A stretch of DNA of 64,000 nt from Marinobacter caseinilyticus (GCF_011074955.1 NZ_WUQJ01000022.1:62001-126000), one strand, 5' to 3'; counted from the stretch's first letter, positions 40,934-50,609 are shown. Numbers and translations: made by a program. The notes: a model not told the origin generated them from the letters alone.

Positions 40934-42016
40934 TTATTCTACCCGATACCAACACACGCCCTTCGAATCGACAAAACGGACCACTTCTCTGGATTTCCAC
41001 AGGTAGTTCAGGCATGCCTGGGCTTCTCCCGTAGCCAGACTGAAAATCATGGGATCGTCTTCCGAGATCGGCCTGGTAAACAACAGCTCGAATAGGTCCA
41101 CCACCCGCTTTGGAGACTCCCTAAGTGACTGTCGCAGCAATTCAAAGGAACGCTCCTGCTCAGCGATCAGAGCTTCGATACGGTTATGCAATCCCATGAA
41201 GCATTCCTGGTGTGCAGGTAGCACCAGTACATCATTGGGAATCTCCGCTCTCAGCCGGCGAAGAGACTCCAACCAATCGCTCATGGGGTCAGCGAATGGT
41301 TCCATCGGGGTTACGGAAACATTGGACGAGATTCTGGGTAATACCTGGTCACCGGAGATCAGCAGCTTCAGCTTCTCACAATAAAAGCAGGCATGCTCCG
41401 GAGAGTGCCCACTGCCAATAACTACCCGCCAGCTATGTCCGCCAATAACATGGTGCTGGCCATGTTCCAGGCGATTATACGCCCTGGGCAACCGAAAAAC
41501 GCGTCGTCCAAAGCTGCCATAATGGCTGCTGTAATTCAGAACAGCCGACTCCGACCACCCGGCACCGCGATGAAAGCTTGTGAAGTCGTTCGGCACCCTG
41601 TCATCCTGGGCTTGTGCCTCAAGAATTCGACAGGTCATGTACTCCATTCGGGTCATCCAGAATTGTGTGGGCTGGGTGACAACAAGCCAACCCGCCATGC
41701 CAACATGGTCAGGATGCATGTGCGTGACAAACACCCGATGGATATCCGAGTGGCCTGACACTTGCCCGATCAGTGACGTCCAAGCGGATTCAGCTTCTGG
41801 GGTATACATGCCGGTATCAACCACCGACATGCCATCTTTATCCTTTAGTAACCAGACGTTGATGTGATCCAACTTGCCGGGCATGGGTATTCGGCTCCAG
41901 AACACATCCGGGGCAACCTCCACCAACTCACCATCCCCAGGAACACATTCCAGGGGATGGGTAATCCCGCCGTGGTCATCTGAAAATATTAGCTTGGCTT
42001 CCTCAAACTGCTCCAT
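40934..42016 (-). CDS. MBL-fold metallo-hydrolase
   Basis: A 360-residue metallo-beta-lactamase-fold protein. The metal-binding signature THMHPDHVG is at residues 98-106. Further ligands are likely in 'VIGSGHSPEHACFY' and 'LLISGDQVLPRISS'. It may be a thioesterase or lactonase serving the pathway (inference). It starts one base after the ligase stop (TGA G ATG), so the two are co-translated. The start at 42016 was chosen because the upstream frame lies within the ligase gene. Confidence 0.85.
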   Translation of the reverse strand: MEQFEEAKLIFSDDHGGITHPLECVPGDGELVEVAPDVFWSRIPMPGKLDHINVWLLKDKDGMSVVDTGMYTPEAESAWTSLIGQVSGHSDIHRVFVTHMHPDHVGMAGWLVVTQPTQFWMTRMEYMTCRILEAQAQDDRVPNDFTSFHRGAGWSESAVLNYSSHYGSFGRRVFRLPRAYNRLEHGQHHVIGGHSWRVVIGSGHSPEHACFYCEKLKLLISGDQVLPRISSNVSVTPMEPFADPMSDWLESLRRLRAEIPNDVLVLPAHQECFMGLHNRIEALIAEQERSFELLRQSLRESPKRVVDLFELLFTRPISEDDPMIFSLATGEAQACLNYLWKSREVVRFVDSKGVCWYRVE

Positions 42017-42017
42017 C

Positions 42018-43685
42018 TCAGGAAGCCTCTTTCCGGGCAGCTTCCTGAAGCTGCCGCCAGTTGATTTTTCCGGTGCCGGACTTGGGCAGCTCGTCGATGA
42101 TCTCAACAGTTGTTGGCACCTTGTAAGCAGCCATGTTTTGCTTGCACCAGGCAATAATGTCATCTCCGGTAAGGGCATTGCTGGCACTCGGTTTCAAGAC
42201 CACCATAGCCTTCGCCGTCTCCCCCCTTTTCAGGTCCGGCACGCCAATCACGCAAGCTTCATGGATATCGGGATGGTCATACATTATGCTTTCCACCTCG
42301 GCCGGCCAGACTTTGAACCCCGAGGCATTGATCATCCGCTTGAGGCGGTCAACCATGAAAAAATAGCCTTCCTCATCCACATAGCCGAGATCACCGGTTC
42401 TGAGAAAACGTTTGCCTTCCCGTTCCACGAAGGTCTTGGTGTTTGCCTCGGGATTGTTCCAGTACTCCAGCATCACCTGCGGACCGTGGAGGATAATTTC
42501 GCCGGTCTCGCCTTCGGGCAAGTCTTCCAGTGTAGCCGGATCGACAATCCGTGCATCAGCGCCAAAACTGGCGATACCCAGGCACTGACGTTTGCCCCGT
42601 TCAACGGGGTTGCCCAGGATAAAGGCGGCGGTCTCGGTCAGCCCGTAAGCCTCATTGTAGGCAATCCCGAACTCGTCCTTGAGCTTGCGTGAGATAGCTT
42701 CGGGCATGGCGGCGCCACCGCCCATCAACCGGAACAGGCTGGAAATATCGTGATCCCCCAGGCTCGGGTTGGAGAAGAAATCGACAATCATCGACGGCGG
42801 CGCGCTCCACATATTTACCCCGTAGCGCTCAACCAGCAGCAACGCTGCCTCACGGTCCCAGCGCTGCATGATAACCACCGTCGAGCCGTTAAAAATCGGT
42901 CCATTCATACCGCCTTGCATACCGAGAAAGTGGAACAAGGGTGCGATAGCAAGGGACGAATATACGGGTGACCCACCGCGCCACACGGCCGAGGCGGCTA
43001 CCGAGGCCATAACGGTACCATGGGAATGTACGCAGCCTTTCGGGTGGCCCGTGGTGCCGGAGGTGTAAGCAATTACGCACAGATCATCGTATTCGCCTTC
43101 AAAGCGTGCCGGAGTCAACTCCCGGGTCAACACGTCCTGCCAAAGGGTAATGTTCGTAGTGCCCAGGTCCTGCCTCGGTGCACTCACCGCAGCGGGTACT
43201 TGCATATCCAGGGTCGTGGTCAAATAATCCGAATAGGCATGCACAATGAGGTGTTCAATATCCCCGGATTGCACCAGTGGGTTGGCGTACTCGAAGAGTT
43301 CCTGCGCGGCGAGTAATGTCTTTGCTCCGCTGTCCGCTACACAGTATCGGAGCTCATCCTCCAGGTTCATTGGATTGATCGGAACCACCACGGCCTGGGC
43401 ACGCAGAATGGCGTAGTACCCCACCATGTACTGGGGGCAATTCTGAGAGTACAGGGCAACCCGGTCACCCGGTTTGATCCCACATACCTGTTGCAGATAG
43501 CCCGCCATAGCCTCCACCTGCCGCAGAAACGCACCGTAGCTGAGCGTGTACCCGTAAAACACAATCGCAGGCTTGTCCGGATAACGTGTTGCCGCCACTT
43601 CCAGGTTGTAATAAAGGCTGGTTTTGGGTAGATCGAGCGACCGCGGCAGCCCTTTGGGCCAGTATTTGCTGCTTCCGGAATTCAT
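42018..43685 (-). CDS. AMP-forming acyl-CoA ligase
   Basis: A 555-residue member of the adenylate-forming family, which makes acyl-CoA from acid, ATP and CoA. The P-loop 'VIAYTSGTTGHPKGCVHSHG' and 'YNEAYGLTETAAFILGNP' are present. The C-terminal domain has 'RFLRTGDLGYVDEEGYFFMV' and 'LPKSGTGKINWRQL', with the catalytic Lys. It follows the lyase gene in a gene string that also includes a CaiB transferase, so two modes of CoA activation exist in this cluster. Substrate chain length unknown. Confidence 0.92.
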   Translation of the reverse strand: MNSGSSKYWPKGLPRSLDLPKTSLYYNLEVAATRYPDKPAIVFYGYTLSYGAFLRQVEAMAGYLQQVCGIKPGDRVALYSQNCPQYMVGYYAILRAQAVVVPINPMNLEDELRYCVADSGAKTLLAAQELFEYANPLVQSGDIEHLIVHAYSDYLTTTLDMQVPAAVSAPRQDLGTTNITLWQDVLTRELTPARFEGEYDDLCVIAYTSGTTGHPKGCVHSHGTVMASVAASAVWRGGSPVYSSLAIAPLFHFLGMQGGMNGPIFNGSTVVIMQRWDREAALLLVERYGVNMWSAPPSMIVDFFSNPSLGDHDISSLFRLMGGGAAMPEAISRKLKDEFGIAYNEAYGLTETAAFILGNPVERGKRQCLGIASFGADARIVDPATLEDLPEGETGEIILHGPQVMLEYWNNPEANTKTFVEREGKRFLRTGDLGYVDEEGYFFMVDRLKRMINASGFKVWPAEVESIMYDHPDIHEACVIGVPDLKRGETAKAMVVLKPSASNALTGDDIIAWCKQNMAAYKVPTTVEIIDELPKSGTGKINWRQLQEAARKEAS

Positions 43686-43714
43686 GCCTGTACTCCTGTT
43701 ACTAATCTGGTTAT

Positions 43715-44539
43715 TTAATAGTGACCCCGAGCACGTTCGAGGATGGTTTTTGCCATCGCGATCACCGGGGCATCAACCATCTGCCCATCGACTTTAAAAG
43801 CACCCTCGCCGGACTCGGCCGCCGTCAGTACTTTCTCTGCCCACTTCACCTGCTCCTCATCGGGCGCAAAACCGGCCTGGACGGGGCCAAGCTGTTTGGG
43901 GTGGATGCACAACATGCCGGAGAAGCCCATATTCCGTGCCCGCCGCGCACGAGCGAGAACGGCCTCATAATCATCAAAAACCGGAAAAACCGTATCAACG
44001 GGAGGCAGTAGCCCGGCCGCCCGAGAGCTCACCAGAATCTGATACCGGCATTGATCCAGGATGGTTTCGGCGCCAACGGTGTTGCCCTCAATGCCCAGGT
44101 CATCACTGAGATCAAGCCCCCCGTAACTCAACCGGTTAACCGAGGGCGAGGCGGAAATGGCGTGGATGGCCACCAGACCCTTGGCCGTCTCTATCAGAGG
44201 AAGAACCGGCTTACCGGAACCCGCAACGAGGGTGATGTCTTCCGCCGATTCCGCTTTTGGCAGCATGATGCCGATGACCTTGTCCAGACGGCTGCAAAGC
44301 GCGAGATCGGCATCAAAAAATGCTGTATCACGGGCGTTAATCCGCACATAAATACCGGGACCATCATGCTGACTGAGAAAATCTTCCAACGCTTGTCGTG
44401 CGGTTTCTTTGGCACTCACCGGCACCGCGTCTTCAAGATCCACAATGACTGCGCCAGCACCGCTAGCCAGGGCCTTTGCAATCCGTTCCGGCCTCGAAGC
44501 CGGCACAAATAACATGGTTTTGAGATTATCGTTGGTCAT
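43715..44539 (-). CDS. HpcH/HpaI-family CoA-ester lyase, candidate citramalyl-CoA lyase
   Basis: A 274-residue TIM-barrel lyase of the citrate-lyase beta-subunit type. Key segments are 'MLFVPASRPERIAKA', 'AVIVDLEDAVP', 'YVRINARDT', 'IMLPKAESAED', 'LPLIETAKGL' and 'YGGLDLSDDLGIE', which give the Mg-binding Glu and Asp. In the itaconate pathway this enzyme splits (S)-citramalyl-CoA into acetyl-CoA and pyruvate. The gene order with hydratase, dehydrogenase and CaiB transferase supports that, but malyl- or beta-methylmalyl-CoA is possible. Confidence 0.85.
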   Translation of the reverse strand: MTNDNLKTMLFVPASRPERIAKALASGAGAVIVDLEDAVPVSAKETARQALEDFLSQHDGPGIYVRINARDTAFFDADLALCSRLDKVIGIMLPKAESAEDITLVAGSGKPVLPLIETAKGLVAIHAISASPSVNRLSYGGLDLSDDLGIEGNTVGAETILDQCRYQILVSSRAAGLLPPVDTVFPVFDDYEAVLARARRARNMGFSGMLCIHPKQLGPVQAGFAPDEEQVKWAEKVLTAAESGEGAFKVDGQMVDAPVIAMAKTILERARGHY

Positions 44540-44573
44540 TGTCAGTTACCTGCTGTCGAGATTCTGTTGCTGA

Positions 44574-45773
44574 TCACACCACACCAGCACGCTCAAACTG
44601 TTCAATCTGATCATCGCCGTAACCCAGGTTCTGCAATATCGGCCGCGTGTGCTCTCCCACCGCAGGCACTGCCGATGCCGCTTCCGCAAACCAGAGCCCG
44701 GGGGTCTTCAATGCCGGCACCTCGCCAGCTGGCGTCATCACGTCAAACCAGCGGTCCCGGGCGCTCAACTGCGGATGCTTCCAGACCTGGTGCATGTTAT
44801 TAACGGCAGCGCTGGCAATGCCGGCGGCTTCAAGGCGACCGGTAACATCCGCCAGGGCCAGCTGTGAAAACACCTCCCGGATCAGGCCGTTGAGCTCGAC
44901 ACGGTTATCAGAGCGTTGAGGATTTGTGGCAAACCGCAAGTCCTCCGTCAATTCGGGAGCCCTCATCACCAGCTCGCAGAACCCGCGCCACTCCCGGTCA
45001 TTCTGTAGTCCCAGCATCACGGTGTTACCGTCACCGACGGGAAACGGCCCGTATGGGTAAATTGTGGAATGGGAAGACCCAGCCCGGTCCGGGGCTGGCG
45101 CACCGTTATAGCTGTAGTACATAGGGTAACCCATCCACTCAACCAGGGCTTCCAGCATGGATATATCAATATGGCTGCCCTCCCCGGTTCTACCACGCAG
45201 CAGCAACGCAGACAGAATACTGGTTTGGGCAGAGGTACCTGCGGCGATGTCTGCCACCGAACAACCGGCTCTCGCCATGCCCTCAGGTTCAGAGGTACCC
45301 GTAACAGATAGAAAGCCGCTCTCACTCTGGATCATCAGGTCATAGGCTTTCCTGCTCTCATACGGGCCTCCCTGGCCATAGCCCGAGATGTCGCAGACGG
45401 TGAGCCCGGGATAGCGAGGATGCAGGTCGGCAAATGACAGTCCCATCCGGGTCGTCGCTCCCGGCGCCAGGTTCTGGACCAGAACATCCGCTTCTGCCAG
45501 CAGCTGATGCAATATTTGCATCCCCTCGGTCGTTTTCAGATCAAGCGCCAGACTTTCCTTGGAGCGGTTGACCCAAACAAAGTGGGACGACAGACCCTTT
45601 ACTCGCCCATCATACTGGCGGGCGAAATCACCCTTGCCGGGCCGTTCGATTTTGATCACCCGGGCGCCCTGCTCCGCCAGATACCGGGTACACAAAGGAG
45701 CCGCCACGGCCTGTTCCAGGGCGATAACCGTTATACCCTCCAACGGCAATGGCCTGTTGTTGCTGTTGTTCAC
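44574..45773 (-). CDS. CaiB/BaiF family CoA-transferase, candidate itaconate CoA-transferase
   Basis: A 399-residue class III CoA-transferase. The N-terminal 'LPLEGITVIALEQAVAAPLC', the 'ARVIKIERPGKGDFAR' motif, the catalytic Asp in 'CSVADIAAGTSAQTSIL', and 'GRTGEGSHIDISMLEALVEW' are all present. It moves CoA from a donor such as succinyl-CoA to a carboxylic acid. Its place between the lyase and the acyl-CoA dehydrogenase is as I recall for the Ict gene of Pseudomonas. The substrate is inferred from context. Confidence 0.85.
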   Translation of the reverse strand: MNNSNNRPLPLEGITVIALEQAVAAPLCTRYLAEQGARVIKIERPGKGDFARQYDGRVKGLSSHFVWVNRSKESLALDLKTTEGMQILHQLLAEADVLVQNLAPGATTRMGLSFADLHPRYPGLTVCDISGYGQGGPYESRKAYDLMIQSESGFLSVTGTSEPEGMARAGCSVADIAAGTSAQTSILSALLLRGRTGEGSHIDISMLEALVEWMGYPMYYSYNGAPAPDRAGSSHSTIYPYGPFPVGDGNTVMLGLQNDREWRGFCELVMRAPELTEDLRFATNPQRSDNRVELNGLIREVFSQLALADVTGRLEAAGIASAAVNNMHQVWKHPQLSARDRWFDVMTPAGEVPALKTPGLWFAEAASAVPAVGEHTRPILQNLGYGDDQIEQFERAGVV

Positions 45774-45808
45774 AAAAGTTCCTCACCTTCCCTTGTGTTG
45801 AAAAAGGC

Positions 45809-46972
45809 TCAAAATGAGCGAGGCAATTCCAGCAAGTGTTCGGCCACATAGGACAGAATCAGGTTGGTGGAAATCGGCGCTACCTGATATAGCCGGGTTT
45901 CACGGAACTTACGCTCAACGTCGTATTCGGTGGCGAACCCAAAGCCGCCGTGAGTCTGCAGGCAGACGTTGGCAGCCTCCCAGGAAGCTTCCGCCGCCAG
46001 ATACTTGGCCATATTGGCGCTGGCACCGGCGTGGCGACCACTGTCGTATTCCTCACAGGCTCGCCAGCGCATCAGATCAGCCGCTTCGACGTTGATGTGC
46101 GCTTTGGCAATGGGGAACTGGACGCCCTGGTTCTTACCGATCGGTCGGCCAAAAACTTCCCGTTCACTGGCGTATTTACGGGCTTTTTCGATAAACCAGC
46201 GGCCATCGCCAATACATTCGGCTGCGATCAACGCACGTTCGGCATTCAAGCCATCAAGGATATATCGAAAGCCTTTGCCTTCCTCGCCGATAAGATTCTC
46301 GGAGGGAATTTCCAGGTTATCGAAGAACAGCTCGTTGGTTTCGTGGTTCACCATGTTGGCGATCGGCTGCACCGTGAGCCCATTGCCGATGGCCTGATGC
46401 AGATCCACGATGAAAATCGACATACCTTCGGTTTTGCGCTGCACCTGATCCAGCGGGGTTGTGCGGGCAAGCAGGATCATGAGGTCAGAGTGCTGGACCC
46501 GGGAGATCCAAACCTTCTGGCCATTGACGGTGTACTTGTCGCCCTTGCGCACCGCCGTGGTTTTGATCTTGGTAGTATCGGTACCCGTCGTCGGCTCCGT
46601 GACGGCCATGGACTGCAGGCGAAGCTCCCCGGCAGCGAGTTTTGGCAAGTATTTCTGCTTCTGGTCCTCGCTGCCGTGGCGCAGCAGCGTAAACATATTG
46701 TACATCTGTCCATGCACGGTTCCGGAGTTACCACCGGCGAGATTGACCTCTTCTAGTATTACCGAGGCTTCCGATACACCGAGACCCGAACCGCCATATT
46801 CTTCCGGGATCATCGCGGCCAGCCAGCCGGCACGGGTCATGGCCTCAACGAACTCCTCCGGGAATGCCTTACGCTCCTCTACATCGCGCCAATAAGCGGC
46901 ATCGAATTCCACACACAAGCCACGGACGCCTTCGCGGATATCGTCATACTTCTTCATAGCGGGGCTGGTCAT
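45809..46972 (-). CDS. Acyl-CoA dehydrogenase with the base on helix G
   Basis: A 387-residue flavoprotein of the ACAD family. 'AMIPEEYGGSGLGVSEASVI', 'MAVTEPTTGTDTTKIKTTAV', 'QTHGGFGFATEYDVERKFRE' and the FAD-binding 'FGRPIGKNQG' are visible. The common catalytic Glu in a YEGT motif is missing (here LYQVAPISTN). A Glu at residue 245 (GLNAERALIAAE) sits where isovaleryl-CoA dehydrogenase has its base. The gene ends one base before the hydratase-type gene start region and is co-transcribed with it. Role in the itaconate-type pathway unclear; it may use a 2-methyl-branched acyl-CoA. Confidence 0.9.
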   Translation of the reverse strand: MTSPAMKKYDDIREGVRGLCVEFDAAYWRDVEERKAFPEEFVEAMTRAGWLAAMIPEEYGGSGLGVSEASVILEEVNLAGGNSGTVHGQMYNMFTLLRHGSEDQKQKYLPKLAAGELRLQSMAVTEPTTGTDTTKIKTTAVRKGDKYTVNGQKVWISRVQHSDLMILLARTTPLDQVQRKTEGMSIFIVDLHQAIGNGLTVQPIANMVNHETNELFFDNLEIPSENLIGEEGKGFRYILDGLNAERALIAAECIGDGRWFIEKARKYASEREVFGRPIGKNQGVQFPIAKAHINVEAADLMRWRACEEYDSGRHAGASANMAKYLAAEASWEAANVCLQTHGGFGFATEYDVERKFRETRLYQVAPISTNLILSYVAEHLLELPRSF

Positions 46973-47806
46973 TTATCTGGTCTCCTTGAATTCAAGTTCT
47001 GCTTCATGGGCCGGACCATCTTCATTGGCAGCCCAGAGAATGGCATTGCCGTCACCACTGATGCGGCCTTCCACACAGAATGGCTTATTCACCGTCAACG
47101 GTCTCAATCCTCTATACGAAAGGCGCACCGGTGTGCGACCCGGATTTGCATCAAGAAAAGCCTGCACCATCAGCGTGGCAATAAGGGGGCCATGCACCAC
47201 CAGGCCCGGGTAACCTTCCACCCCGGTGGCGTAAGGCTGGTCGTAATGAATGCGGTGGCCGTTAAACGTTACGGCGGAGTAGCGAAACAGGAGCAATGGC
47301 GATGGCGTAATGCCGGTGCTCCACTGAGCTTCGTCCACCGGTTTGTCAAGCGATAGCTTCGGGGCTGCGGGCGCTTTGTAAACGATGTCCTGCTCTTCAC
47401 TCAGGCACAGCTTCCCATCCTGGCGATAATGGTGCTCGACGGTCACAAACAGTAATTTGCCCGAACGGCCGGTTTTTTCCGTGACTGATTTGATGCTGGA
47501 CTGACGCTCGGCGCGCTGGCCTACAAGAAGTGGTTGATGAAACTCCACGCTGCCACCGGCCCACATACGAGTGTTGCCTTCAGATTTTGGCAAAAACTCA
47601 CCCGGCGCTACGTGGCCATCCGGCCCGGTACCGGAAGGGGGTACCGGTATCTGGAAAAATGCCCAGTGCCAAAGTGGGGCCAGGGGGTCACCCTCGCGCG
47701 GGAAAGTCCGTGCCAGCATGGCGGCTATACGGCCGGCGAGAGAGGTATCAAGCGCATCTACGCAGTATTCCTGCCTGCCAATCCAGTCCTCAGGTGCATT
47801 TTCCAT
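46973..47806 (-). CDS. MaoC/HTD2-like hydratase, candidate itaconyl-CoA hydratase
   Basis: A 277-residue double-hotdog protein. The N-terminal half resembles FAS1/HTD2-type dehydratases (MWAGGSVEFHQPLLVGQRAE). The C-terminal half has the hydratase 'RIHYDQPYATGVEGYPGLVV' followed by HGPL, with the catalytic Asp and His. This is the form of mesaconyl-C4-CoA and itaconyl-CoA hydratases. It is the first gene after the divergent LysR gene, matching the Pseudomonas ich locus by memory. Substrate is inferred. Confidence 0.85.
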   Translation of the reverse strand: MENAPEDWIGRQEYCVDALDTSLAGRIAAMLARTFPREGDPLAPLWHWAFFQIPVPPSGTGPDGHVAPGEFLPKSEGNTRMWAGGSVEFHQPLLVGQRAERQSSIKSVTEKTGRSGKLLFVTVEHHYRQDGKLCLSEEQDIVYKAPAAPKLSLDKPVDEAQWSTGITPSPLLLFRYSAVTFNGHRIHYDQPYATGVEGYPGLVVHGPLIATLMVQAFLDANPGRTPVRLSYRGLRPLTVNKPFCVEGRISGDGNAILWAANEDGPAHEAELEFKETR

Positions 47807-47973
47807 TACGCTGCCTCTATCAATAGCTATTCTAGGTTTTTAATTTTGGTAAGAATGCCGGTATATCACAAAGCTGGGAATTCGATTTTCCTCAAGGGAG
47901 CGTTTGGTTTTCATGAACACCCCCGTGGTTTAGACTGACAATCCCTTAGTTAGCTTGCTGCCGAAATTCAATT

Positions 47974-48891
47974 ATGCATTTTGACATCCCTGATTTACGT
48001 CTGTTTATCCATGTTGCTGAAGCTAACAGCCTGACCGGCGGTGCCAGAAGAGCCAGTCTGTCAACAGCTGCCGCCAGCATGCGCATCAAGGCGCTCGAAG
48101 GCCAACTCGGCAGTCGTCTATTCTACCGTGACAGCCAGGGGGTTGAGCTGACACCCGCCGGCCACGACCTGCTGGTTCATGCCCGCGCCATTATGCGTCA
48201 GGTGGACTACATCAAGGATGAGTTCTCTCAATACGCTGAGGGGCAGTCCGGCCATATCCGCATTTTTGCCAACACCACCGCTGTGAGCGATTTCATGCCG
48301 GATGTATTGGCGCGATTTCTTGTGTCCCGGCCAGGCGTTACGGTTGATCTTCAGGAGCGCCTCACCAATGACATTGTGCGGGGCGTGATCGACGGCTCCA
48401 CCGACCTTGGGGTTGTAGCCGGACCGGTAACAGCGAAAAAGCTGGAAATCATTCCTTTCAACGTTGACCGGCTGGTGGTGGTTACCCCAAGCGATCATTT
48501 TCTTGCGAATCGCAAAGGTATCACCTTTCAAGAAACCCTGAATTACCCCCATATCGGCCTGCGGGAAGGCAGCACCCTGTTCAATTTTTTGAAGGGGCAG
48601 GCTAACGAAATCAACTCACAATTGCAGATGCGGATACAGGTTTTCGGGTTTGAGTCGGCCTGTCGGATGGTCAGCCGTGGTGTAGGTATCGGGATACTGC
48701 CCGGGTCTATTGCCCGCCGCTACGCCGAATTTATGGATATTTCGATTGTTGCGCTCGAAGAAAGCTGGGCTGAACGGGAGCGCAGCCTTATCGTTAGAGA
48801 GCTGGATGCATTGCCAAAATGTGGTAAAGAGCTAGTTGAAGAAATTCGCGCCCAGGCCAGTCTGACAACCCCCCCGGAGAGCGCCGGTTAG
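47974..48891 (+). CDS. LysR-family regulator of the catabolic cluster
   Basis: A 305-residue LTTR. The N-terminal helix-turn-helix is 'FIHVAEANSLTGGARRASLS' to 'RIKALEGQLGSRLFYRDSQG'. The C-terminal effector domain (about 92-290) has 'FMPDVLARFLVSRPGVTVDL' and 'GFESACRMVSRGVGIGILPG'. It is divergent from the hydratase gene with 167 bp between starts, the usual LTTR arrangement for a regulator of its neighbours. By position it corresponds to RipR of the Pseudomonas itaconate locus. The coinducer is not known. Confidence 0.9.
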   Translation: MHFDIPDLRLFIHVAEANSLTGGARRASLSTAAASMRIKALEGQLGSRLFYRDSQGVELTPAGHDLLVHARAIMRQVDYIKDEFSQYAEGQSGHIRIFANTTAVSDFMPDVLARFLVSRPGVTVDLQERLTNDIVRGVIDGSTDLGVVAGPVTAKKLEIIPFNVDRLVVVTPSDHFLANRKGITFQETLNYPHIGLREGSTLFNFLKGQANEINSQLQMRIQVFGFESACRMVSRGVGIGILPGSIARRYAEFMDISIVALEESWAERERSLIVRELDALPKCGKELVEEIRAQASLTTPPESAG

Positions 48892-48924
48892 CGGCGCACC
48901 CCAGAGGATCTGTTTGCAGTCAGT

Positions 48925-49389
48925 TTAATGCTCTGAGATTCCACTACGCTTCAGGATAAGCATGTCGGAAACACCGTCCTGAACTATCTCATCGTGCTGG
49001 TTAACCAACTGCAGACGCCGATTAACCCGTCCCACACGCTTGCTGGTGCCCTCCTCGAAATCAAGGATCGACAATTTCAGCCGAAGGGTCATGCCGATCG
49101 TAATGGGCTTGACGAATTTCCATTCGCTGATCGACATCATTGCCACCGCGGATTTCTCAAAAACCCCAAGGGTATGCATCATGCCGGTAGCGATGGCAAT
49201 GCCGAAGGCACCGTGTACAAGACGTTCTCCGTAGCGAGTTTTACTGGCAAATTCCTGATCACAGTGAACCGGATTCCAGTCGCCAGAGAGCATGGAAAAC
49301 ATGGTCATATCTGTTTCTGTTATGGTTCTGCCTGCACTCTCGAAAACTTCACCTGTTTTCAGGTCTTCAAAATATAATGAGTTATCCAT
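48925..49389 (-). CDS. MaoC-family dehydratase
   Basis: A 154-residue single-hotdog hydratase 2. It has the motif 'GDWNPVHCDQEFASKTRYGE' with the catalytic Asp/His followed by LVHGAFGIAIATG. It should hydrate a trans-2-enoyl-CoA to (R)-3-hydroxyacyl-CoA. The ATG at 49389 (MDNSLYFEDLKTG) opens the conserved domain. The longer frame runs back into the thiolase gene and is not credible. It ends the thiolase/ligase/Liv gene string, convergent with lysR. Confidence 0.88.
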   Translation of the reverse strand: MDNSLYFEDLKTGEVFESAGRTITETDMTMFSMLSGDWNPVHCDQEFASKTRYGERLVHGAFGIAIATGMMHTLGVFEKSAVAMMSISEWKFVKPITIGMTLRLKLSILDFEEGTSKRVGRVNRRLQLVNQHDEIVQDGVSDMLILKRSGISEH

Positions 49390-49406
49390 AATCTTTCCTC
49401 TGCGTA

Positions 49407-50609
49407 TCAGGCTCGCTCGAAGATTGCAGCGACACCCTGCCCGCCACCAACGCACATGGTTTCCAGTCCATACCGACAATCTCTTCTTTTCATCTCGTGC
49501 AACAGACTGGTCATGATTCGGACACCAGTTGCTCCAATGGGGTGACCAAGAGAAATCCCGGAACCGTTCACGTTGAGGCGGTCGTGGTCATCCCAGCCCC
49601 ACTCCTTGAGGACCGACAGCACCTGGCAGGCAAACGCTTCGTTTAACTCCACGAGTCCCATATCATTGAAACCGAGACCGGTCTTTTGGAAGAGCTTTTC
49701 GACAGCCGGCACTGGACCAATACCCATGATCCCGGGATGACAACCAACCGAGGTCCAGCCCACCATGAAAGCCATTGGATCAAGGTTCAGTTCCGCCAGT
49801 TTGTCTTCTGACACAACAAGACAGGCCGCTGCCGCATCGCTTTGCTGACTGGCATTGCCCGCAGTCACCGTTCCACCCTTGATAAGAGGGTTCAGTTTTG
49901 CGAGTGATTCCATTGTAGTTTCGGGACGGATGCCTTCGTCCCGTAAGAACGGGAGTGGGTCCGCTTTGCGCTGGGGAATGTTGAGCTGGACGACCTCTTC
50001 ATCAAAACGGCCCTCATTCCAGGCGGCCGCTGCCCTTTGGTGGCTGCGTGCTGCATAGGCATCGGCCTCCTCGCGGGAAATACTGTACTTCTCGGCCAGA
50101 TTTTCGGCCGTTTCTATCATGCCGGAGATAAAGCCGAAACGGTCCTCAGGCTGGGAGCGCTCGCGGCCGCGGTCCAGACGATCATACATGGTAAAAGAGC
50201 CGGCCTTCTTGCCCCAGCGCATATCGGTGGAGTAGTACTCGATATTGCTCATGCTCTCGACGCCCCCCGCGATAACCACATCACAGGCACCGGATTCCAC
50301 CATCATCACCGCATTAATGACGGCCTGCAGACCACCGCCACAGCGCCGATCCAACTGCATACCCGGCACATGTTCCGGCAACCCGGCCTGCAAGGCGGCC
50401 CAACGACCAACACAGGGTACTTCGCTGTTAGCATAGGATTGTGCGACCACTACATCTTCGATCAGGGCCGGATCAATTGCGGAGCGCCGGATGGTTTCCT
50501 TAACTACGGTTGCGATCAGATCTTCAACCGAAACCGGTCTTAATGCTTTACCAAACGCGCCAACTCCGGTTCTTACCGGAGTAACTATCGCTGCTCGTCG
50601 TTGCTGCAT
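49407..50609 (-). CDS. Thiolase (acetyl-CoA C-acyltransferase)
   Basis: A 400-residue thiolase. The nucleophilic Cys90 lies in DRRCGGGLQAVINAV. The His motif is 'NGSGISLGHPIGATG', and the second Cys is in 'YGLETMCVGGGQGVA'. It would cleave a 3-ketoacyl-CoA from the branch that uses the neighbouring ligase and MaoC hydratase. It follows the ligase at 50619 with a 9-bp gap. Confidence 0.94.
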   Translation of the reverse strand: MQQRRAAIVTPVRTGVGAFGKALRPVSVEDLIATVVKETIRRSAIDPALIEDVVVAQSYANSEVPCVGRWAALQAGLPEHVPGMQLDRRCGGGLQAVINAVMMVESGACDVVIAGGVESMSNIEYYSTDMRWGKKAGSFTMYDRLDRGRERSQPEDRFGFISGMIETAENLAEKYSISREEADAYAARSHQRAAAAWNEGRFDEEVVQLNIPQRKADPLPFLRDEGIRPETTMESLAKLNPLIKGGTVTAGNASQQSDAAAACLVVSEDKLAELNLDPMAFMVGWTSVGCHPGIMGIGPVPAVEKLFQKTGLGFNDMGLVELNEAFACQVLSVLKEWGWDDHDRLNVNGSGISLGHPIGATGVRIMTSLLHEMKRRDCRYGLETMCVGGGQGVAAIFERA

